Below, piece by piece: positions 26,201 through 33,303 of a stretch of 34,672 bases of DNA. The notes beneath the pieces were generated by a model that was given only the letters and a program-made list of their open reading frames with translations, was not told where the DNA came from and searched no databases. Position 1 is the first letter of the stretch. Each line of letters starts with the position of its first letter. The position numbers were made by a program, and so were the translations under genes. This DNA is from Xanthomonas hortorum pv. cynarae (GTDB lineage Bacteria > Pseudomonadota > Gammaproteobacteria > Xanthomonadales > Xanthomonadaceae): contig NZ_MDFM01000042.1 in NCBI RefSeq assembly GCF_002939985.1, forward strand, positions 1 to 34,672, written 5' to 3'.

Positions 26201-26641
26201 CCGGTACCAGAATGGCAATGGCTGGACGCCATTATCGCGCTGAGACTGAGCCACCTGCGTACTGCCAATTCCACCATCGTCGGTGCGGAGATGGACGCTC
26301 TGATCGCGCGGCTGGATGCCTTGCATCGCGCCAACCCCGACGACCTGCTTGGGTTGTCGGCACTGGCACAGGCATTGATCTGGCATGGCGAACAACTCGC
26401 TGCTGCCGGTCAGGCAGACACCGCCCGCGACGCCTGGCAGCGCGCGCTCAGCGTGCTTGGCAAGGATGCGGGCAACAGCCGCGACAAGGACCTGCTCGAC
26501 CCATGGATTCGCGCCCAGGTGCACCTGGGCCAGCGCGCTGTCGTCGCGCAACAGCTCGGATGGCTGTATCAAGCGGGCTACCGCCACCCGGAGTTCATCT
26601 CCCTCTATGCCCCGCTTTTCAAGGAACAGGACACGTCATGA
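23291..26641 (+). CDS. Winged-helix / nSTAND-like NTPase / TPR signalling protein
   Basis: About 1116 residues. Residues 15-113 form an OmpR/PhoB-type winged helix (HKTIAQLRRKLGDDSRQPRY, ETIRKRGYRLLP). A STAND-type NTPase follows: Walker A GASGCGKTS at 179-187, Walker B LLLVIDHAE at 285-293, and the nSTAND hallmark VAHEALLRQWPRAAEWI at about 517-533. A single membrane helix lies at about 604-624, then tetratricopeptide-like repeats (about 690-1110) that should lie in the periplasm. It resembles a CadC-like membrane regulator with an ATPase switch inserted. The ATG at 23291 was chosen because homology-like sequence begins there; its ribosome binding site is poor. The next gene overlaps by four bases. 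The target genes are unknown. Confidence 0.8.
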   Translation: MSLRSERVTQLSSVPRFRLGPLLVEPERLALIDDGQTITLEPRMMEVLIALAERAGEVISAEQLLIEVWHGSFYGDNPVHKTIAQLRRKLGDDSRQPRYIETIRKRGYRLLPKVVFPEDYRGAVIGAQAWEHGNPYVGLQAFAPAQAEVFFGRSHAIAQVLGALRAQLHSQRGLVLVSGASGCGKTSLLRAGVVPLLSQPGGLDGLEAVAVAYCNLAQCRGGDVLDTLARALGDWAPGGRAVFSPAQTALLPDWLQHPAPLHAAISEAMRQSAPARDSLQTQRHLLLVIDHAEAMAATPGITDADRAALAAALQALCSSAQVAVLMLTRSDFYPRLIDALPQIVELKRGDGHVDLLPPRDGEIGQIIRVPAAMAGLRFEEDRDSASRLDDVLRDATARQPDALPLLQHLLHALHAQRSDDGLLTFAAYRALGGLEGALAHHADQTFRALPAAAQAALGEVLTLLSVIHPDSDAVTARRALWSALPQNSAARVLVDAFVHARLFVSELVSGEPGFAVAHEALLRQWPRAAEWIHENRRLLQAHKRLQLAAQRWAAEGRRTDHLLNSGRPLSEAREAARRMPQELGAVDHAFLHACERSQRQRRGMYAVAATLLVVLASASMLLGWQARQAQQVAEQRRDQAQQLVSYMLGDLAEQLRTVGNLKLLDSVGSRALHYLEGLPNASMQPGDLINHARALRTTGEVLMNQGKLDEAHAAFTRAAATAEQARVRAPDALDAHAELGQAAYWLGYLAYQAKQLPLVRTYWSQYLTACEHLVRAAPKDPRWQLELSYALNNFGTLATSEGQPNVAIGFFARSIALKRQLLARAPDNTSVRYELIDSLSWLSLAQEAQGLLAPAEQGYREEIAMLRVLVETDPDAHAWRRRRAGALIRTSNLALARGHLTQAQTDAQDSVRILQTLVALQPENVIWRRDLAHAHAQVGWVAGLDGDSDKARQQLSQARQMTTALLQQTQPVPEWQWLDAIIALRLSHLRTANSTIVGAEMDALIARLDALHRANPDDLLGLSALAQALIWHGEQLAAAGQADTARDAWQRALSVLGKDAGNSRDKDLLDPWIRAQVHLGQRAVVAQQLGWLYQAGYRHPEFISLYAPLFKEQDTS

Positions 26642-27024
26642 CGGACAAGAAAAAACTCCATATCTCCCTCACTGTTGCAGATGTCGGATTCGGCGGAAAT
26701 ACCGGCGGGAGCAAATATTTCTACAGCTTCTCTCCGGATCTGGCACTCGCATGCAAGGGGCAAAGCCCGTTGACCATGGTCTACAGCTTCGCAAAGGAAG
26801 TTCGGGACAATTTCCAGATAAGAAGTGTGCTGACGACCGATTCCAAGGAACAGATCGTGCATCCGATCGAGATCGCCATCGATGGCCGCAGCGCAACGGT
26901 GATCAACAGAAACGAAATCGCGACGCTGATCTTCCTCTCGTTCGTGGTGGAAGACACAGACAAAAAGATCCTGTTTAGCTGCGACCCGCAGGTTGGCAAC
27001 GACCCGAAGATTTCACCGCGATAA
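26638..27024 (+). CDS. Small protein coupled to the nSTAND-like regulator (possible DP-EP family)
   Basis: The protein has 128 residues and no signal peptide or membrane helix. Its start overlaps the stop of the regulator gene (ATGA), so both are made together. The sequence looks beta-rich, with a Gly/Ser-rich segment (GFGGNTGGSKYFYSF, about 17-31) and an ending with two Asp-Pro pairs (CDPQVGNDPKI). The last feature recalls small proteins annotated as DP-EP family, but I recall that family only loosely. The tight coupling suggests it is a partner, substrate or effector of the regulator. A clear hairpin follows at 27036-27065. Confidence 0.6.
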   Translation: MTDKKKLHISLTVADVGFGGNTGGSKYFYSFSPDLALACKGQSPLTMVYSFAKEVRDNFQIRSVLTTDSKEQIVHPIEIAIDGRSATVINRNEIATLIFLSFVVEDTDKKILFSCDPQVGNDPKISPR

Positions 27025-27035
27025 CGCCTACACCC

Positions 27036-27065
27036 CACTGTCTGGCAGGGCTGCGCCAGACAGTG
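27036..27065 (+). terminator. Hairpin ending the regulator operon
   Basis: CACTGTCTGGC and GCCAGACAGTG form a perfect 11-base stem with an eight-base loop, 12 bases past the stop codon. It has no T-run, so it may stabilise the 3' end or act as a weak terminator. Confidence 0.55.
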
Positions 27066-27430
27066 TTGTCGCCGCTGGCAGGCCGGACCGTGCAGCCGGC
27101 GCACACTGTGCGTTGTGGCCGCAGGTCCTGCGATGCTCCAGCCGGTTGCGCTCGCATGATTCACACATGTCGCCATATCCCCTGTCTGCAGAAGTGTGGC
27201 CTCTGGCTTGGGTTGAACGGCGGCGGCAGCGCAGCGTAGATCGCGGTGACATCGCTCCTATCGCCGATTGCTCCATCCGATCGGTGTGGGTGGTGCCTGC
27301 AGGCTGCGTCGAACCATCGTGCATGTTCACCTCACACCCTCACGCCGCCGAGGTTGGGTGCTTGCCGGTGCGTCTGTCAGTGCGGTGCCGCATTCCGACT
27401 GTCGCATTCGACTTCGGCAGCTGCGCGCCG
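27066..27430. other. Intergenic stretch with no supported gene
   Basis: Open frames on both strands exist here, but none has a ribosome binding site or protein-like composition. I see no repeats or clear regulatory sites. Confidence 0.4.
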
Positions 27431-27802
27431 TCATCCCCGATCAGAAAGATTGCTGAAAGCCACGTTGATCTGGCTGCGTGTTGCCAGCACGCTGGGCATG
27501 CTTTCGCGGTCGCGGTCGTTACGGCCAGCTCCACGCCCTGCCCCTTGCCGACACGCCAGGCCCTGCGCGCAACCGCGCTGATCGGAGTGGGCGGCCGCGC
27601 TATCGCATGCCCCGGCCGCGGGTCCCTGCACTGCCAGATCACAGCGACCCACGGCCACTCGCAGGTCACGCTCGGCCGTGGCGGGTTGGGTCAACAGCGC
27701 AGCACGGGTCCAGCTGCCCGGCAATTCGGGCTGGGTAGGTGCCGTCCAGGCACTGGTGGACAACACGACGATCAACACGAACAGGTATCGGACCAGGCGC
27801 AT
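27431..27802 (-). CDS. Hypothetical exported protein, possibly frameshifted
   Basis: The ATG at 27802 has a GGAG ribosome binding site and opens a clean signal peptide (MRLVRYLFVLIVVLSTSAWT) followed by an ordered segment (PELPGSWTRAALLTQPATAE, about 24-43). After about residue 60 the composition changes to Gly/Arg/Ala-rich wording like out-of-frame GC-rich sequence, while a second frame on the same strand (about 27669-27340) stays open and looks protein-like. This suggests a frameshift near 27620 in an older, longer gene. No family was recognised. Confidence 0.35.
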   Translation of the reverse strand: MRLVRYLFVLIVVLSTSAWTAPTQPELPGSWTRAALLTQPATAERDLRVAVGRCDLAVQGPAAGACDSAAAHSDQRGCAQGLACRQGAGRGAGRNDRDRESMPSVLATRSQINVAFSNLSDRG

Positions 27803-28432
27803 GACGGACTCCGCGGCAGACCGGAGCGCGGCGCGTCCCCGAGCGGCGTTGGTGGCCGCCAGACGACCTTCGCGCCTGGCCGCTGGTGCGACCTGACGGC
27901 AACCTTACGGTTGTTGGCTGATTCTGCCGAAGCAGGGAAATCCTTTGGAAGACAACAGCATGCACACCAGCAAGATATCGTCATGTAAATGAGGTGGCGA
28001 CGTGTCTGGGCGCCGAGCTGGCTGTTGCGTGTGGTGGTAGCAGCTCGGTAGAGCTTCGCCCTTCGGCCGAGATGAATGCGCCAGTGCCACCGTCGACGAG
28101 AGCGAACCTCGGGGGACTGGGACTAGGGGCAGGCGGCGGGCGCCAAGCCCGCTGACCAAGGGCTGTTCCTTCTCCCCTCGGGAGAAGGTGCCCCGCAGGG
28201 GCGGATGAGGGTACGGGCGAAGCCTCGTGTCATCTCGTTCCAAGTGTGGCTTCGCCCCGTACCCTCACCCCAACCCCTCTCCCGAAGGGAGAGGGGCTTC
28301 CGGCCTCCGGCTTCCGATTTGCGGTTCGACTTCGACGCCGGTCTCACCCTGCCAGCGCCCGCTCCAGCCCCGCTCTTACGACTCCCTAATCCCCATTCCC
28401 AATTCCCGAGCCCCATTCCCGATTCCCAGCCC
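27803..28432. other. Repeat-rich spacer
   Basis: I support no gene here. The right half is a block of repeats: two REP-like hairpins (28168-28188 and 28274-28296), a long inverted repeat around them (28207-28224 with 28248-28266), and GGGAATCGGGA-type units at 28383-28432. The left half shows nothing recognisable. Confidence 0.5.
28168..28296. repeat. Nested REP-like inverted repeats
   Basis: Hairpin 1 is CCTTCTCCC/GGGAGAAGG (28168-28188). Hairpin 2 is CCCCTCTCCC/GGGAGAGGGG (28274-28296). Between them GAGGGTACGGGCGAAGCC (28207-28224) pairs with its complement (28248-28266) with one extra base. The block matches, inverted, the element at about 7478-7519. Confidence 0.65.
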
Positions 28433-29065
28433 TCAAATCACCCGCAAGGTGATCGCCTTCAACACCGCGCGCGTGCGGTCGCGGGTGCCGAGCTTTTCCA
28501 GGATGGTGGAGACGTAGTTCTTCACCGTGCCCTCGGCCAGGAACAGGGTGCGGGCGATCTCCTTGTTTGAGTAACCGCCGGCGAGCAGGCGCAGGATCGC
28601 CACCTCGCGCTCGCTGAAGGTCTCGCGCGGGGGCTGCTGGTCGCGGAACTGGTAGCGCGCGCGCACCGGGTCGGTGCTGACCGGCTGCAGCAGGGTCTCG
28701 CCGCTGGCCACCCGCTCGATCGCCTCGCGCAGGTCTTCCGGGGCGGCGTCCTTGAGCAGGAAACCCTGCGCGCCGGCCTCGGTGGCGCGCAGCAGCAGGT
28801 CGCTGTCGTCGAAGGTGGTGAGCAGCAGCACCGGGGTGCGGTCGCCCCGGTCGCGCAATTGCTGCAGCGCCTGTATGCCGTCCAGGCCGGGCATGCGGAT
28901 GTCGCTGAGCACCACGTCCACCGTGTTGATGACGAGCGCGTCCAGCAGGCTCTGGCCGTCGTCGGCCTCGCAGACCACCTCCACGCCCTGCTGCTGCAAC
29001 AGCGCGCGCAATCCTGCGCGGACCAGAATCTGGTCGTCGGCCAATGCGATGCGGCGTGCGCTCAT
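28433..29065 (-). CDS. Response regulator, NarL/LuxR type
   Basis: The protein has 210 residues. The receiver domain (about 4-120) has the acidic pair Asp10/Asp11, the phospho-accepting Asp55 in LSDIRMPG, the conserved LLLTTFDD and Lys105 in FLLKDA. The LuxR-type helix-turn-helix is at about 148-208 (FSEREVAILRLLAGGYSNKE, then EGTVKNYVSTILEKLG). The start overlaps the stop of the kinase gene (ATGA at 29065-29062), so the two are a cognate, translationally coupled pair. The pattern is closest to DesR/LiaR-like regulators that act on membrane state, but the stimulus is not shown by the sequence. Confidence 0.92.
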   Translation of the reverse strand: MSARRIALADDQILVRAGLRALLQQQGVEVVCEADDGQSLLDALVINTVDVVLSDIRMPGLDGIQALQQLRDRGDRTPVLLLTTFDDSDLLLRATEAGAQGFLLKDAAPEDLREAIERVASGETLLQPVSTDPVRARYQFRDQQPPRETFSEREVAILRLLAGGYSNKEIARTLFLAEGTVKNYVSTILEKLGTRDRTRAVLKAITLRVI

Positions 29066-30165
29066 GCCGGCAACCTCGCGGTCAACTGCATGCCGCCGTG
29101 CGCGGCGCGGCCGAGTTGCAACTGGCCATGCAAGGCCGCCAGCCGCTCGCGCATGCCGGCGATGCCGTTGCCCTCGCGGATCTGCTCGGCGCAGTGGCCA
29201 TCGTCCTGGATGTCGATGTGCAGCTGGCCGTCATGGGTGTGCAGCGACACCTGCACGGTGTCGGCCTCGCCATGGCGCGCGGCATTGGTCAGCGCTTCCT
29301 GTACCAGCCGCAGCAGGGCTTCGGCGATTTGCGGGTCGCTCACGCGTACGGCCGGGTCGATCTGCAGCTGCAGCACCGGTTTGGGAAACGGCGCGGCCAG
29401 GGCATGCAGCGCGGTGTGCAGATCCAGCCCGGCATCGTCGCGCAACGACTGAACCACGCTGCGAATATCGCCAAGCAACTCACGCGCAAGGCCTTCCAGC
29501 ATCGCCAGCTCCTGGCGTGGCGCCAGCATGGGGTCGGCACGCAGCAGCCGCAGGTGGATGCTCATCGCGGTGAGCTTGTGCCCGGCCACGTCGTGCAACT
29601 CGCGCGCCAGGCGCAGGCGCTCGGCATCGCGTGCGCTGTCGGCCAGCAGCGCGCGGGTGGCCAGCAGATCGGCATTGACGTAGGCCAGCGCATCGCGGGC
29701 ACGCTCGGCACTGCGCGCGTAATGCGCGGTGAGCGCGGCGAAGGCCTGGAAGCCGGCGTAGATGCTGACGATCGACAGCGCGCGATCGATACCGGCCTGC
29801 ACCAACACCGCGTACATGCCGGCGTTCAATGCCAGCGCCAACGGCAGCACGCGCAACGGCGGCCAGGCCATCCCTGCCTGCGCCACCAGCAACACCAGCA
29901 GCACCGGGGCAGTGCCTGCATGCGGCTCCATCCACACCAGCAGCAGTGCCAGGACCGCTTGCAACAGCAGCGCGCCGTTGCGCAGCACAGGCAGCGGCCG
30001 CAACAGGGAGTGCAGCAGAAACAAGGCGGTGAAGCCGGCCAGCACGCCCCAGCGCCAGACGCTCTGCGGTGAGACGTCGGGCAGGAACGACAGCGCCACC
30101 GCCGCAATGGTGAACGCGCCGGCCAGGCGCAGGGGATGCAAAAGATGACGCAGGGAAGAATTCAT
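29062..30165 (-). CDS. Membrane sensor histidine kinase, HisKA_3 type
   Basis: The protein has 367 residues from the ATG at 30165; longer open frame exists upstream, and no start has a strong ribosome binding site. About five or six hydrophobic helices fill residues 12-150, with no large periplasmic loop, as in DesK-like kinases that sense the membrane itself. The phospho-accepting His191 is in RLARELHDVAGHKL. The ATPase part has the N-box (EALTNAARHGEA, about 290-301), DDG at 321-323 and GNGIAGM at 332-338. It should phosphorylate the regulator encoded next. It is divergent from the 30321-30884 methyltransferase-like gene, a plausible target. Confidence 0.9.
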   Translation of the reverse strand: MNSSLRHLLHPLRLAGAFTIAAVALSFLPDVSPQSVWRWGVLAGFTALFLLHSLLRPLPVLRNGALLLQAVLALLLVWMEPHAGTAPVLLVLLVAQAGMAWPPLRVLPLALALNAGMYAVLVQAGIDRALSIVSIYAGFQAFAALTAHYARSAERARDALAYVNADLLATRALLADSARDAERLRLARELHDVAGHKLTAMSIHLRLLRADPMLAPRQELAMLEGLARELLGDIRSVVQSLRDDAGLDLHTALHALAAPFPKPVLQLQIDPAVRVSDPQIAEALLRLVQEALTNAARHGEADTVQVSLHTHDGQLHIDIQDDGHCAEQIREGNGIAGMRERLAALHGQLQLGRAAHGGMQLTARLPA

Positions 30166-30320
30166 GCGGCGATGCTGACGGCCGCGCGGCCACTCGGCAA
30201 TGGTGCGCATGCAGAAAGTGACTTCCGGCAGGTGGGATCGATGACCTGCGGCCCCTGCCGTCGAGGCGGCGCGTACGCACACTGGCATGACCAACCCACT
30301 CATCGCCACGGAGTCACGCC

Positions 30321-30884
30321 ATGTCTGCTTCCAGTCTGTTTCTTGCGCTCAATCTGCTCTGGGGCGGCTACGAACTGCTGCTCAGCCGCCGCCGCGCCAG
30401 CGATGGTGGCGCGCACGATCAAGGCACGCTGCAACACCTGTGGCGCGTGCTCTCTGCAGCGGTGGCCGTTGCGGTGGTGCTGGCCTACAGCGGCCTGGCC
30501 CATTGGCCGCAGGGCTGGGCTGCGCCGCTGCAGTGGGCCGGCTGCGCCTTGATCGGCAGCGGGCTGGCGTTGCGCGTGTGGGCCATCCAGGTGCTGGCAC
30601 GCTGGTTCACGGTGGATGTGACCATCCAGCCCGATCATCAGCTGGTGCGCAGCGGCCCGTATCGCTGGCTACGCCATCCCTCCTACACAGGCGCGCTGCT
30701 GGCCTTTTACGGGCTGGCGCTGGGCATGGGCAATGCGTTGTCGGTGGCGGCGATCGTGGTGCCGGTGACCTGGGTCTTCCTGCACCGCATCCGTATCGAA
30801 GAAGCCGCATTGCAGCGCGCGTTTCCGGTTGCGTACCCGGCGTATGCGGCGCAGAGCCGGCGCCTGCTGCCGCTGGTGTGGTGA
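30321..30884 (+). CDS. Isoprenylcysteine carboxyl methyltransferase-like membrane protein
   Basis: The protein has 187 residues with about five hydrophobic helices. The C-terminal half has the ICMT/PEMT pattern: HQLVRSGPYRWLRHPSYTGA (106-125), and later RIRIEEAALQRAF with YPAYAAQSRRLLP (about 157-184). These motifs bind S-adenosylmethionine at the membrane surface. Bacteria lack prenylated CaaX proteins, so the real substrate of such proteins is usually unknown, perhaps a lipid or a quinone precursor. The ribosome binding site is ACGGAG. It is divergent from the sensor kinase gene with 155 bases between, which suggests regulatory linkage. Confidence 0.85.
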   Translation: MSASSLFLALNLLWGGYELLLSRRRASDGGAHDQGTLQHLWRVLSAAVAVAVVLAYSGLAHWPQGWAAPLQWAGCALIGSGLALRVWAIQVLARWFTVDVTIQPDHQLVRSGPYRWLRHPSYTGALLAFYGLALGMGNALSVAAIVVPVTWVFLHRIRIEEAALQRAFPVAYPAYAAQSRRLLPLVW

Positions 30885-31101
30885 GGGTTGAGAAGGCAGC
30901 GGTCTGGCGCGTGCGATGAGGAGCGCTTCGCCTGCTTGCACACGGGTTAGGCCCACGTGGCTTGCAGGCAGACGTGTTGCCGCACTGTGTGGTCAGCCAC
31001 GTGTGGTGCGATCTGCGACGGCCACCGCCGCCGCCGAGTCGAGGCGCTGCGTACCATCGCCCCCCAACGCGTCGCATCCCCACCCGTGTCAAGAGACTTG
31101 C

Positions 31102-31524
31102 ATGCTTGCCCGCACCTACGTCGTTGTCGCACTCGTCGGCCTGCTCGGCAGCGCCGGCATCCAGGCCGCCGATCTGGACGTGGGCGTCAGCGGCCTGCGT
31201 TCGCAACAAGGCAAGTTGCGCATTGCGGTGATCGCCTCGGCTGCGCAGCTGGAGAGCGCACAGCCGCCGGTGCAGGCGCAAACGGTGCCGATCACCAGCG
31301 CTACACCGCACATCCAGTTCAAGAACCTTGCCCCCGGCCGCTACGCAGTGATGATCAATCACGACGAAAACGCCAACGGTAAGCTCGATACAAATCTGAT
31401 CGGCATGCCGGTGGAAGGCTACGGCTTCAGCAACAATCCGCGCGCGATGCGCAAGCCGACCTTCGACGAGGCGGCGTTCGATCTGCCCGCTGCCGGCAAA
31501 CGTATCAGCGTGCAGATGCGCTGA
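31102..31524 (+). CDS. Exported DUF2141-like protein
   Basis: The protein has 140 residues, with a signal peptide ending near GIQA-AD (about residue 23). The mature part has the DUF2141 pattern: VSGLRSQQGKLRIAV, then FKNLAPGRYAVMINHDEN, NGKLDTNLIGMPVEGYGFSN and a C-terminal FDEAAFDLP. Such proteins are probably periplasmic beta-sandwiches of unknown role, often next to carotenoid or polyketide-related genes. The carotenoid oxygenase gene starts 29 bases after its stop, so the two are likely one operon. The ribosome binding site is a weak AAGAGA. Confidence 0.85.
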   Translation: MLARTYVVVALVGLLGSAGIQAADLDVGVSGLRSQQGKLRIAVIASAAQLESAQPPVQAQTVPITSATPHIQFKNLAPGRYAVMINHDENANGKLDTNLIGMPVEGYGFSNNPRAMRKPTFDEAAFDLPAAGKRISVQMR

Positions 31525-31553
31525 CATTTCCACGTTTCCTCAAGGAGCAGTGC

Positions 31554-33071
31554 ATGCATCGCCGTCGTTTCCTGCAGTCCTTGCTGACAGCTACCGGCAG
31601 TGCTGCGCTTGGCGGTTGGGCGCTGCGCAGCTTTCCGGCACAAGCAGCCGAAGCGGCACGGTTTCATGAGCAGTTGCAACGCGCGCCGTGGCTGCTGGGC
31701 TGGCGCAGCGTCACCCAGGCGAGCCTGGGCCCTACCCGCGTGGCGCTGCAAGGAACGCTGCCCGAGGGCCTGGCCGGCAGCCTGTATCGCAATGGCCCGG
31801 CCTGGACCGAGCGCGCCGGCTTCCGTTACGACCACTGGTTCGACGGCGACGGCATGGTGCACCGCTGGCGGCTGGATGGCGGCCAGGTGCAGCACCACGC
31901 GCGCATGGTGGCCACCCACAAGTTCACCCAGGAACAGCAGGCCGGCCGCTTCCTCTACCGCGCGTCCGGCACCGCGGTGCCGGACCAGCAACCGGCGCGC
32001 AACAACGACGACGTCAACACCGCCAACACTTCGGTGGCGATGCTCAATGGGCGCCTGTTCGCGTTATGGGAAGCCGGCTCGGCGATCGAACTGGATCCGG
32101 ATGCGCTGGGCACGCTCGGCCCGGTAACCTGGCGCGACGACCTGGCCGCGATGCCGTTTTCGGCGCACCCGTTGATCGACCGCGATGGCAGTGCCTGGAA
32201 CTTCGGCTCGATCGGCGTGATCGGCGCCACCGGCGTGCTGATCTGGCACATCGGCGCCGATGCGGTGCTGCGCAGCGCGCAACTGCTGCAGACCGACACG
32301 CCGGGCTACCTGCACAGCTTTGCGATGACGCAGCGGCATCTGATCTTCGTGCTGGCGCCCTACCGCCGGCTGGATGGCGAAGGCCCGTTCTTCGAGCAGA
32401 TGCGCTTCACCCCCGACGCCGCGTGCCGGATTGCGGTGGTGCCCAAGGATGCGCTGGACCAACCGCGCTGGTTCGAAGCCGACTTCGCGGTGGCCTATCA
32501 CTTCGCCGATGCCTACGAACACCGCAACCGTATCGTGGTGCGCGCGCTGGTCCACACCGACCAGGAGGAGGCGCGCTCGCCATTGCAGGCGGCGATGCAC
32601 GGCGACCCGGCGGCCACGCCCTCACCGGTGCAGCTGCGCAGCCTGCACCTGGATCTACGCAACGGCCGCGCGCACTGGCAAGCGCATGCGGTGGACAACC
32701 TGGAGCTGCCGACCTTCGATGCGCGCACGCCGGTCACGCGCGGCGCGCGGCTGTATGCGCCGTGCATCGACGGGCCGAACGCCTCGCCGTTCCTCAACGC
32801 GGTGGCCAGCTACGATCTGGACCGCGACCGTCGCCAGGTGCACCGCTACGGGCCGGACATGCTGGCCGAAGAACACGTGTTTGTGCCGCGCCCCGGCAGC
32901 GACCGCCCAGACGACGGCTGGCTGGTCGGCACCGTGCTGGACACCACCCGTGCGCGCACCGGCCTGATGGTGCTGGATGCAGGCCACGTGGATGCCGGGC
33001 CGATCGCACAGGCCTGGTTGCCGTATGCGGTGCCGCTGGGATTTCATGGGCACTTTGCTGCTGCCGGGTGA
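31554..33071 (+). CDS. Tat-exported carotenoid oxygenase-family enzyme
   Basis: The protein has 505 residues. It opens with a twin-arginine signal (RRRFLQSLL). The seven-bladed propeller family is recognised by NGPAW and HWFDGDGMVH near the N-terminus and by the four iron-binding histidines: His205 (FSAHPLID), His254 (GYLHSFAM), His316 (AYHFADAYEH) and His498 (FHGHF at the end). These non-haem iron enzymes split carotenoid, stilbene or lignin-derived double bonds with oxygen. Export by Tat with cofactor loaded is sensible, but it makes a plant phenylpropanoid or a membrane apocarotenoid more likely than a cytoplasmic substrate. The ribosome binding site is AAGGAG. It follows the DUF2141-like gene closely. 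Confidence 0.9.
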   Translation: MHRRRFLQSLLTATGSAALGGWALRSFPAQAAEAARFHEQLQRAPWLLGWRSVTQASLGPTRVALQGTLPEGLAGSLYRNGPAWTERAGFRYDHWFDGDGMVHRWRLDGGQVQHHARMVATHKFTQEQQAGRFLYRASGTAVPDQQPARNNDDVNTANTSVAMLNGRLFALWEAGSAIELDPDALGTLGPVTWRDDLAAMPFSAHPLIDRDGSAWNFGSIGVIGATGVLIWHIGADAVLRSAQLLQTDTPGYLHSFAMTQRHLIFVLAPYRRLDGEGPFFEQMRFTPDAACRIAVVPKDALDQPRWFEADFAVAYHFADAYEHRNRIVVRALVHTDQEEARSPLQAAMHGDPAATPSPVQLRSLHLDLRNGRAHWQAHAVDNLELPTFDARTPVTRGARLYAPCIDGPNASPFLNAVASYDLDRDRRQVHRYGPDMLAEEHVFVPRPGSDRPDDGWLVGTVLDTTRARTGLMVLDAGHVDAGPIAQAWLPYAVPLGFHGHFAAAG

Positions 33072-33303
33072 GCCGGTGCGCCTTTTTCCGTGATGCGGCG
33101 AACTGAGCTGGCGCCTGTTATCGCTTTGACCGCAGCCGCAATGCGTGCGCCGCTGGCGCAGTACGCCGACTTGCCGCATTGGTCCATCTCCCCAGGCACC
33201 CGGCATCGGCCTGCTGCTGCGCCAGGCACGCTGTAGCGCGGTCCACCCGCCACACCGATCGCCTTACACTCAGCGGCTACCCCGCAGCTGCCGTGCGTCT
33301 TCG

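Noticed and set aside
28168..28432. Clustered repeats resembling a CRISPR array
   Set aside because: The units are palindromic REP-like or degenerate GGGAATCGGGA copies without regular spacers. No cas gene is nearby.
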